Shown piece by piece: positions 22,167 to 34,100 of a DNA stretch of 64,000 nt. Position 1 is the stretch's first letter. Every line of letters starts with the position of its first letter. This DNA comes from Bradysia coprophila (taxonomy: Eukaryota; Arthropoda; Insecta; Diptera; Sciaridae), in NCBI RefSeq assembly GCF_014529535.1, contig NW_023503972.1, forward strand, positions 6,200,001 through 6,264,000. Direction: 5' to 3'. Under the pieces are notes generated by a model that saw nothing but the letters and a program-made list of their open reading frames with translations, was not told the DNA's origin and ran no database searches. Position numbers and translations under genes: made by a program.

Positions 22167-25100
22167 ATGATGTGGTTAATTGTGTGTATGGCTGCAGCAG
22201 TTGTAGGAAGAAGTGAGTTTCGTATTTTTAATTTTTTCTATTTATTGATTATAGATCGTAGGTGTTCTGTTTTTTGATAGAGGTGAGGCTATGAACAGAT
22301 TTTTGTTTGTTGTTCTGAACCATATGATTCAGCAGGCTGTCTGTCACACAAATAGCTATTCTGCTAACTAGTTAGTAAATTGGGTTATTTTGCGCACTAG
22401 ATGTTAATTTGCCGATACGAGCGAAGCTAGCAAGTCAAGCAAAATGTACAAGCCATTTTTACTCAAAAAAGGATCTTAGGGACGAAAAGTCAATGAAAGT
22501 ATAATGATTACAGTTTCATTGCGAAAAGTGATTCGCATAAGTCACATGAGTTTCAATAGGGACTGTCCATAAATTACGTAATATTACACAAAGTGCGACC
22601 CGCCTGCAAGTGGAGACATTGGGAATGTTATTAGAGAGAGAGAGAGAGAGAGGAAGGTTTAGCCTAGAGCACATACTGACGTCCATATTTCATTGTTGCC
22701 ATAAAGGTTTTAAATCATTGACAGCTCCATCAATTGGAAATTCCACACAATTTTTAACGTAGCTCACCCTTAAGCTATACGTTACGTGTTACACCATAAG
22801 TCCGCCAAATATTTAAATATTTTCAACTGGCAGGTTGACAAAATACCACTAACTTCATGTAACAAATGTCAAAAACTGTGCGTTAAAATGTCCCGATATG
22901 CGTTATGTTTTGAAATGAACGGCGTACTTACGGCGTAAATTACGTGAAATTTCCCAAATATGAATTTTTGATTTGTCAAAATGCATTCTTTTGAGTTATA
23001 ACTGTGTCCGTCAACACTGAATTGCGGACGTCATAGTGTCCTTGGCGTTTTTCAAGCTGACCGGTGAATTGTTTCATGTTTCATTGAACTGTGTCTCTTC
23101 GAAATTCCTATCTAAAAGACTATGTAGAAAAAGCTCTCATAGGTTGGTATACCACAGTAATAGACAAAATTTTACAGATTTTTTTTACGTAATTCATCGA
23201 TCCATTAAAAATTGGTCGTGGCTCTTCTCTCTGTTTTCCGGTTGGCCAATTACAATTTTTATCAACGTAGAGTAGAGTCAAATGGTGGTCTTAAGCATAA
23301 TACTGTAACATGCCCTCTGTAAACGTAACAAATTGACCAATTTTAAAATCGGTAAAGAAAAATAATTATTTTCGAATTATAAATTATTGCTATAGTCGAT
23401 TAAATTGCCAAACATAACAAAAAATTGGTTTGAGTTTTCAAGAATAAACGAGAGAGAAAAAAATCCAATTCTTAAGGGATCGCACAAAAATTGTAAAGGT
23501 TTTTTAATATTCGGAAACGAATTATCTACACACCCAGTAATCGAATGCCGACACGCAGCCGGTTACTTGTCTTGCCATACATTCATATTTAATTCTATTT
23601 AATCGTCTTATTCGTTTCCCATTTGTTCTCTTTTCATATCATACCTGATGTCCTTAGATTTTGTCGTTACAAAATTACAAAAAATGATACAACAAAGAAA
23701 TCACAAAAAAAGAATATTTCTAACAAATTGAAACATTAGGCTGCAGATCATAGAGATTATAGCTGGGAGCATTGTTCATATTTTGAAAATTTTCTACTTA
23801 ATACCACACAAAATAAGCTACCGAAGATGTCCTAATGGAATGTTACTTTATCTTCCATTCTGCCAGTTCTAAATATTTTCTGTGCAATTTGCGATTGAAT
23901 GATTTGCAAAAATCTAGAGGGCAATGGCTCTTTGAAGATTATATTAATTTAGCCAATTGACAAAATAAAACAAAAATGTTTCGATCCGGTAAAGAATTCG
24001 AAATTTTTTGGCATTTTCTTTTTGTTTTGTTTCACAGCACCCGAGTGAAGTCGAACATTATAAGTAAATGGAATTTCGGAAAGTTCGTTTCTCACTTGAT
24101 TGTAACAAATAAGAAATGGTTATTTGTTTACCAAGGGGAGAAAATAGGAAATTCCAACAAGAGCGAAAGTTTTAGGATAGAGCGAGACGAGGGTCGCAAT
24201 TTGTTCGACTTGCAAAATCCTAATTTCTCACCGAGGTAAACACAAAAATTGCCATCCCTGCTTAGCGGGAATAACCGTTTATCCATGAAACAACATCAAT
24301 TTATTTTATCATTTTTCAAAATCAAAACAAAGTGACACTCCCATGGAAAACAAGAGTTGAGAAAACAACATATTTTCCACCTGAACTGTCATCAGAGATC
24401 CCACTTGGAGAAACCTTTGCAAAACACATAAATTTACACATTTGCAAAGGATTCTCCAAGTGGGATAAGTTATCATCCACAAACCAATTTTTCCTTTAAA
24501 AGTAACACATTTTTGCATACTTTAATGGTTTTACTTTTTCAAAAAAAGAGTTTGGTTCAGAGAAATCATCAAAAAACCAATATTTTTGCGCACAAATGTA
24601 GGCTACAAAATTGTCAAATGGTGAGCGTTCTTAAAGAAGTAAAATTTTGACAAGTACACTGGTAACATAAACACAAATTATTTCATTAATTTTAATTAAT
24701 TTTGCATCAATACGAAAACCGAACACCTTTTTACATCAAAAATGTCAAGTTTCACTGACAAGTAAATTCTTCACGAACAAAATCGGCCGTGAAGAATCTA
24801 ACCTCACTGTTAATTTTGACAGGTTTAACTGAGCGACAAAAGTTAACGCCAGTGAATGAAATAGAATTCTTGTACGCGCCCTTACAATTTCATGATTCAC
24901 GAGATTTTCTTCCTCATTTACCTCATTTAGTTAATTGTTGATAAAAGGTAGTACAGTTCCCTTTTCGTGTAATCTTTATGGATCTGAGGTGAGGGCAAGG
25001 TGAAAAGACCTGACTTTTCATTTTTATCTCGATTTAAGCTATTGAGCTATCCTTGCACATATATTTGTCAGAATCAGAACAAAACCAAGTTGTTTATACA

Positions 25101-28100
25101 AAACTGTGATCACATTTAATTCTCAGATCTTAGGAATTTCACCGGCAGTTCCAACGCTCAACACAATTTAGAATTCAAAAAGTCATTCTGATCCTTGTGA
25201 TCTGTGGTGTTCCTCAACATTTTTCGGCCCAAATGCCATAATTTGGTTACAATGACCTGCGAAATTAATTAAAATTTTTGCATATTTTTTGGCTCTTTAC
25301 TCAAATTATAGCAACACACACGCCCCATGAAAAGCATCATTATAATTCTTGCGTATTAATAAGAATGGTTCGCAGCAAAACCATTTTTTTTTTGTATTTG
25401 GTTGAGAATTCATGGGACTTCCATTCCACAAATCTCTTTCTGAATTGTATACACAAACATTTCAACTGAACTAATCGAATAAAATCATTTTTTTGTGGGA
25501 AATTATTGCCTAATTGCCACTGAAATGCTCATGTTTATTGATGTATAAAAATATACTTATTCGAAATCGTTATGGGTATTTTCAGTTTAAATATGTTTCA
25601 CGATGGCTTATAATGACTCAATTTACATTAACATTTTATGATAAACAATGACGCATTTATTCATCTGAAATTCTTCTTACTAAATGAGTGATTTTTTAAC
25701 ACAAAAAAATACAGGTGATTCTTATCCATGTGGATATGGATGGAAGGTTAATTATTATTGGAAACTTACAATAACAGCAAACAGCACATCTGTGGGAAAT
25801 TTTGGGTATCTACAAGAGGCAATCTTGTATCTCGAACCGAGGGAAGAGGAATACAATTTTCTGAATGTATCGTTATCTTGGTCCCGTTCCTAATATATGG
25901 CACTACCTCTCAACTGTTTATATTCCTTGGATATTGTATTGAACCTTGATCAAAACGACTTGCTTCTTTTACCGAATGGCAGTAAATAGCCAATCCGAGC
26001 TCTTTTCGTGTCGATATAGCGTACTCAAAAAATGACTATTCTTAGATAGCAGAACAATGTTCGAAAAAAAAACTGAAAGATGTACAGGGCGAACGCTCCA
26101 GATTTGTTTCAAGTTTCGATCTCTGATTCTACTAATTATTATTTCTGATTCGATTCGATTTACTGAGGTTTTTTGTGGATTCGCATCCTGTAGTCATGGG
26201 CAAACTCTCTGCACTTACTCTCTGCTTCGAATATTCGAATACTTCGTACGAAGCTGAAAAGTGACTTGGGTGTGTGCAATATTCTCATCGGTAATTGAAG
26301 TTTCGTAAAGGTAATTCTCTTCAACACCCTTCCGGGCTATGAAGAAATGAATAAATTAAGTTGTTACGTAGACATATCTTAAAAAACTTAGTGAAAAAGA
26401 GATGTACGATTTTGTGAACGAATTTCGATTTGATTTGTTCGTTTATTTACTTCACTAACAGTCCTTTATGGCCAATAACAGTTGCAGTCTGGACTTCCGA
26501 ACCACGCCTCAAATTATGCAAATGAGGAAAGTTAGAAGCTAGATATCTAGCCTAAATGTATGCTAGACATATACACACAAATTAATCGTATTTGGGTTAC
26601 GTCATTCGAGTCATTCAGTGTGTATACATCAGGACAGTGAGCAATACAAGGACTTGTTGAGACCACAACATCTGTCTCAAGTGTCCAATTCTAACCATCC
26701 GACCAGCAATACAACACCGATGAAAATTCCATGCATTCTTCAGACCAAAGTGTATACATCGTTGCAGCCACCAAACACACTACCCAAATTTTGAAGCTTG
26801 AGTGAAGTTCAGAACGTTACCAATGTGAAATTTTTCGAGAAGGGAATCCAACCCAGATTATTTTGGTAGAAGGTTAATACCTAACCAGTTACCACTGAAA
26901 CATCCCGTTTGTTGCGGGTTTTATTCGATTAATCCTTCAAAATTTTCCATCTCTTTTGCACTAAGTTTTTAATACGTCGTAGCACGGCAGAGTAAAATAA
27001 ACGAGGCAGGAGCCTGACGTACAAATTTTTTACAAAATAAGTAAGAAGACACTTTCAATTAGATTTCCACTCGTGAATCCCGCAATGAAATCATGCATGA
27101 ATTCATTATTCTATCGTCTTGCCTACGGAAAAGATTATGTAGACCCATAACAAGATCTAAATTCAATCTTCCTTCTACCGAAAAGCCATTAGCTGAAAAT
27201 GAGCATAATTTAGCATTTAATCGTCCGTCAAATTTATACTTTTATCTTGTAGCATACGTTCACATTATATGCAAATTTTTGTATGGTACGTTCCCTCCGA
27301 CAAAGAATTTGTTTTTGTTTTTTTGACTTGAATGGAATTTTTATTTATTTATTGAATAGTAAAAAGAAATTTGGGTTTGCTCGTTTGTCGTTGTTGTGTG
27401 TCTATATTTAAATATTATTTTTCACACGAATAAATAGCATCGTCTACCACTCATGTACACTTAATGGTGGTAATTTCATTTCACTTTTTTTTTCGTGTGA
27501 GGTTTTTAGATTTATATCAACTTCTATGCTCGTCTAATTTAACCAAATTGTATGGTTCTAGCATGTGCAATAACAGAGGAGTTTCTTTTTCGTTTTTCTT
27601 TCATTTTTAATTCTTCTTTTTGTAGATTTCTTATCTCGTTGATTGGATTCATAGTTTAGGTATATTATTTAGACCCACTCAGTCCACAACGAAAAATTAG
27701 TGAACATAACATAGGATAAAGATGAGTCAAGTGATATTTATCGCATTTTATACATTTTTGTGTTCAATTCAATGTTTAATTGCTGCTTCCTTATATATTC
27801 AGTGCTCGTTCATATTACACGCGGATAGCTATTCCGAACGAAACAGAATCTCTTCTGGAGTTCTGAACACAGAAAGTTTTATTACTAAAGTCACTGGCAT
27901 TAACAAGTTAAAGAATTTCAATTTGCGTGGGTTTTGGGGCTCTTGTTTGTTTTGAATAAAAATCCTGTTCGTCGTTGTTTAGTTGCTGGTATTTCATCGG
28001 TTCAATCGCATTTCGAAATAACAATATAACTGGTCTGTGTTATTGTAATGTACGTGTATGAACTATACGCTCCGTTTATAAGTAAATAAAGAAAGAAAAA

Positions 28101-31100
28101 AAAAATCATTTTCCATGTTTGTGAGCCCACCTTTGAGATTATTTTTTCTTTTTAAATATTTAATTTACAAAAAAAGGAACGGCTGGGAATGTGTATCATT
28201 GGGAAAGAATGTAGACGATATTTGAGGATTTTAATTTAATTGAATCGATTGATTTGGGGATCGGATTTGATTTTATTGATTCATATGTTTAGCCTTCCGT
28301 GTCAGCTGATTTAGCTTCAAATGAAGAGCAAACTCACAACTAGCAAATGTTGGATGTTTAAACTGTCTCGAACCACTGGACCCGAGTACAAACATGTCTA
28401 CGACAGGCTATAAAGTTGGATTGAAACAGGCTCTGTTATTCCATTACATATTTGACATATGAGGTGAACCATCGAGTACGTAATGAAAAAGAGGAAACAT
28501 ACAAAGGAAACCGATAAATTATCTGTCAATTTCAAATAATGTCGGTTTATAAGTGCTACAGTCAGAGGCAGTGAAATTTCAGCATGAGTTTGTTTCAGCT
28601 GTTTTTCAGCTGATGCACACATACAATCAAAACTGGTATTATCACTTGACCAACTCAGGTCAGGTTATTTTACATTATTTCAGCGCATTTTGACACCGAT
28701 GATTGAAACTGATTTTATATTGAACATCGTAGCTACTGTACTGTAGCTTTGCTACTAAAGATCATTGAAAGTGAAGTAAAAATTTGGAAATTTGAAAATT
28801 CGTGATTTAGGAAAATTCGTGAAAGTTTGTGAAAACATTTTCAGTATTAGATGCTCTGTTAATATTCGGGAATCTAAGATACACAACTGAGCCGACAAAT
28901 TGAGTTGTCGCATTTTTTGCGAGTGTTAAAACGGTGCGAGATTTCTTTTGCAGGGCTGCCACGGTTTAAAATGCCTCCTATTTTAGTAATTTAGGAGGCC
29001 TGATTTAAGGAGTATTTTAGGAGCTGAGGCCCGATTTGAGGAGAATTTTAGGAGTCTTTTGGTTGGTTCAAGAACTATATTGTATGTAACGTTTCAAAAA
29101 ACGAACGAAAATAAAAGAAAACCGGGAAAACCTCTGCGCCACAGGCAAAATTTTATGCGTTGCATGAATAGCAAATATTTTTTTTTAGTTCTCTGGCTCG
29201 ATTTTAGGGTTTTAGGAGATTTTAGGAGGATTTAGGAGAAGTTTAGAATTTTAGGTTTTTAAGGAGTGGCAGCCCTGCTTTTGAGAAACGAAACTGAAAC
29301 TCGCAACGTCGTGAAACTGAAAGACACCCGAAAATGTTGTAGGTCGGAACAATTTGTAGCAGAAACAGTCAGTCAGGATGAAGACTTGTTAATGACTTGT
29401 TTTCGCCCATTTCTCAACTTTCTCATACTGATGTAATATGGTCGGGTCAGGCTTGACTCAACGCTCACATCTATTTCAAATGACAGAATGTTGAAAGTTG
29501 AAATCAATATTGACCGACTGTTCCGCTGAATAAACGTAAAAAAATAGTACATTTTCTACCTTGGTGTATATTTCGAGAATAACTTCGTATGTACAATTGT
29601 ATATAACGAGCGCCAGCGAGTGTATATACAATTGTACATAAGAAGTGATTCGAGAAATATACACCAAGGTAGAACAATGTTTTATCTCCTGCAAGCTGAT
29701 ATTTCATACATTAGCGAAATAACCACAAAAATTTGGATTTAAAATTAATTAATTAAGCATGTTGTTTTAAAACGCATTCACAACAAAAAAAAACATCATT
29801 CAGAGAATCCTTTATTTACTTACTCACACACATATACTATCCACCTCAACATTTCGTTCAAATCACATCATTCCGACTACTCTGATTATTTGATCGATAT
29901 AGAAGTGACTAACGAACCACTACCGACACCAATTGCATCTCGTTATGTGATTTGTTGGCGTAGTGGTCAGCATGTTTGGTTGATATGCTGCTGGTCCCGT
30001 GTTCGCTTCCGCTGTTCGGCGTTTTTTTTTTTTTTTTTCAAATATGTAGATGGAAAGTAAATTTACCCTAGGTGGGTTATGTGTGAATTATCCAATCGTA
30101 TAGGCTGTGGTTATGTATGTGTTTGTGTTTATATGCAGAAACGCGTAATGTATGAAATATCAGCTTGCAGGAGATAAAAATTTGTTTGAACATTTTGACG
30201 AACGAGATGTTTTCGTTGTTTTTTTGCTGCTAATGTGGTTTTAGTGAGTTTGTCCGTTACCGAAACACTCTGTTATGCCAACAACGGATTTCCTCACTAT
30301 ACCCAATGAGACTATTCCATTTTTAACCTGGGTATTACCAAAGTGTCAGCAAATATCGCGAAAAAGATTTATTTGCTTGTGCCTGACCAGTTCTGTTATT
30401 TGATTACAATTCGTTCGATCCCATCTTTGTTGACTCTTTGTACCGCTGAATCGTTTGCCATAGAAATTCCGTGGTCATTCCTTTTGAAATTATATTAACC
30501 CGTACACGTTCGGGTGATCAAGATAATTTCATGTAATTTTTTAAATATTTGACTTGTTTGATATGTACACTAATCATAATTAAATAATAATTTAACAGCA
30601 AGAGAATAAGTTAAAGAAAAAACCCGAAGCAGAAGACTACGGAGTAATACTTTATACAATTCATGAGAATAATAGAAAAGCTAATGTTTGGTGTGATGAG
30701 TGCATTGGAGCAAATCAAAAAATAATTCCTAACAATTACTCACTCATTTCACAGTCTGTCGAAATGTAATATCGAAACAGACCAAAAAAAAAAACGTAAT
30801 AATAATTCTCGCGTTGTTTAACATCAACACATTGAGCATGGGTTTTCTGTGTGTCTTTTTAAATTTAATAAACCAATTATCCACCTATTGTGTGTACCAT
30901 ATTATACATTATGTACGTCGACATACCCCCTTGCGATACGAAATAGATTCCTCTGAAAATAAAACTCGAATTCATGCTAAGATATTTCCGGTTCATTAAG
31001 TATGTTCGCCTTACATTATATAGTATGTAGAGTATACCATGTATGGTATGTGTATATTATGTTCAATGTACATTCGGAAAAAATTCAAATATTTTTCCAT

Positions 31101-34100
31101 CAAAATTTTATCACAATTTTTTCTTAAAAGTCTTGATTATAATCTCGCATACAATCAAACAACACAATGTACACACCTCTCTGTGCTCTTTCTCTCTCCC
31201 CACATATGATTGTAAAATGTGTGATCTCTTAACGCAACGTAAAGAGTTTGCTTTTCATTCAAACAATTTTTTTTTCTATTTGTTTGGCATTGTAAAAGAA
31301 AAAGGAACAAAAACAAAAAAAAAATATTTTCTTTGGAATTTCAGTGTACACGTTTTTGACAAAATCAATGGCAAGAAAATCTCACGCTTTTCAAACATTT
31401 TGCATTTTATGTTGTGGATTGTACAAATGTTTAACTGTTACGTACGTACATAACATATCGTCACACATATGCTTGATGGCGGAATGGAATTAATTTACGT
31501 TTCACATCAGACGGCCAAGTATATCGTCCGTTAATCTTTCACTTCATTGAGAATATCTTGGTCGAATCTTGGTGTTTAAGAGCACCATCAACTTTAAATA
31601 TATGTCGTTTGTATCTGATGAAGTTCGAAGCAAAGTGTAAGTGCAAAGCTTATCGTTCACCAGTCTGACCAGGACCCGAACCTGAACTAATATTTCAGGT
31701 TCGACCCGAACTTCACCGGAGCCTGAAATTTTCGATTTCGGATTTAACTTGAACCGACCCTTGAATTGATTCGACTTTTAGTTTTGGGTTTGAAATTTAC
31801 AGTATAGATCAGGTCGAATTCGGGTAACACGCAACTTTTCCTGAAAATTTGAACCCGACCGAACCTGAAAATTTTAGGTTTAGGTCAGGTTCGGGTCGTA
31901 CTCGAAAAAGTATAGATTCAGGTCAGTTTCGTGTCGAACTGGTTCAGGTTCAAACAAGTAGCTTCCACGTTCACGCTTAGTGTTTGTTGTTGATCGTAGA
32001 ATTTTCCGTTCGACGAGTCGAATTCTTTCCATTTGAGCAGATGATGTAATAGACGGGTTGGCCCAGATTTGTGCTGCATAGCATAAAATTGGTCTGATGA
32101 TCGACTTGTAGAACATGGTTTTTATGCCGCAAGATATCTTTGAAGTTCGTAAAAGATGCCGTAATTTACTGGTTACGATGTTCGACTTACTGATAGCCTT
32201 GTCTATGTGGCACTTTGCCGAAGCATTTTTCATGAACCACAGTCCTAAGTAACGCATTGAGTCGACTTACAACAAAGCGTTAGATTTCATCAAACGCTGT
32301 GCCGATAGCGATGACCCGTTAATCAAAAATATTGTCAACTTCCATGGTGGTGTCGATCCGAAATACTTACCAGTGGCCTTCTGGTCGAAATGGCAGGCCG
32401 AAAACAATATCGCAGACCGTAACCATCCGATTGCTATTTTCAATAAAGGTCAACGTGGTGCGCCTGGAACTGTCTACAGTCTAAACCAGTGATTATGTTC
32501 GACTTCGCGCCAGTTTTGGATTCTGTGTTTCCCGGACTGCGCTCGAGAGTTGTTAGCTTACTCGTCTTTAAATTTACTTGATCGTCGCTAACAGTTTTCT
32601 TTTTCACCGTTTTTTTTAATTTTCGAAGTTTTTTGCCGTCGAAGTCATTCTTTTACTAACGATCATTTGCTATGCTTTAGAATGAAGTGGTTCAACATAA
32701 AGCAGTCCGTTATCATAGTTTTAAGATTTTACTGTATTTGTTCTTTTAAACACATAAAGCAGCTTAAAAAAAACTGGTTCAGGTTCAACTCGCAATCGAA
32801 AATTTCAGGTTCAGGTCACGTGCGGGTTTGGGTCAGCTTAAAGCTTCGTAACAATAAACTGTCTAGAGTTTGGAGTAGATTAGCAGAGCAGTACATCGTG
32901 CGAAATAGCTACTAATCAAGTAAATTTTCATGTGAACATCACGGATTCACTATGTGGTTCCCAGTCAGTCATGTGCTTATTATAATATGCCACCGGTTAA
33001 ATTCAAAATAACTACTTCGGCTTTTCGACTCGGAACAGTTCGATTTTGACCGGAACCTGAAACCGTCGACCTGAAAAGTTTCAGTTTCAGGTCCCTCATT
33101 AAAATTACCTATGCCTGGCCTGACCTGATTTACAGTTGATCTGACTTTACCTGACCTGAAATATCAGGTAGCCTGAGAAATTACCAGGTCAGGTCGAATT
33201 AGGTTATTGTTTTTGAGGCCAAATCAGATTTCAGGTTGATTCAGGAACATTTAATCAATCTGGTTCAGGTCCAGTCAGGTTCAGGTAACCTGACTTGAGA
33301 TTGAGAACAACCTGATCTGATTCTCACTCGCAACGAGTGCAGTTTTCAAGCCTAATTTGTACAAGTTGTGGTCAATTTATTCTTGCAATGAGAGATAGAA
33401 AAGTTGCATACGGAGCCATAGAAAATTACCTACAGTTCATCGGCAAATCTCTTCCGAGGTGTTTGAGTCTATCTACAGTGAAAAGGTTGTTATTAGTCGA
33501 GAAGTGGTAAAAGATCTTCTCGTGTCTTGGGCATTCTGTTATATGCGTTATGCAGTACAATCATGACGGGTTAACTAGTAGATTACCTCTCTAAAATTGC
33601 GCTCTTATATCAGTGGTAGCCGTCGACCCTTCCAAAGCCAAATACAGAAAACATTTCCAGCTAAAAAAAATCCGATTTCGACTTATCACTACAACAAAAG
33701 CGAAAAACTTTTATTTTGCATCGTTCGTGGAACACTCAGACGATTCAACGTCTTATAATCTTCAAATTTCAACAAAAAATAAAAACAAAAAAAATCAAAG
33801 GTTTGCTTGTCCGCCTCATCGACCGGTTATTTTCCAAAGAAAATTTTGTCGGCAAACAATCTCAATCTGCGGTGATAGTCGTCTGTGCTGTTATTTGCAC
33901 CCTGTGAACACAAATTTCTGTAAGTTACAATGGAAATGGAAGATGCCACTCTGTCCACGTTTCAGAGTTTGCTAAGGTTCAGTATAATTCGACATCCGAA
34001 TGCAGATAATACTCAACGCAATATCGAACTTTGTCTATCTAATTTGCGCCACTGCAATCCCTTACCTCTTCTGGTTCTTCGCTACTTTCCATCCAATCCG

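Larger units (their letters stand above)
22213..28950. other. first ~6.7 kb of the giant intron, mostly featureless
   Basis: It contains a donor GTGAGT at its start, an (AG)10 microsatellite at 22633-22652, a 67-bp hairpin at 24399-24465 and scattered AT-rich sequence. Open frames are short and not coding-like. Nothing else is recognisable. Confidence 0.4.
29284..31664. other. intron segment with nested inverted repeats
   Basis: It holds a 117-bp palindrome (29556-29672) and a wider inverted pair, TTTTATCTCCTGCAAGCTGA at 29680 against its reverse complement ending at about 30178. That bounds about 500 bp which includes a tRNA-like sequence. From about 30180 to 31664 I see nothing beyond AT-rich DNA. 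Confidence 0.45.

Noticed and set aside
29949..30021. Functional tRNA gene
   Set aside because: A and B boxes are present but acceptor and T stems do not pair and the anticodon loop is the wrong size.
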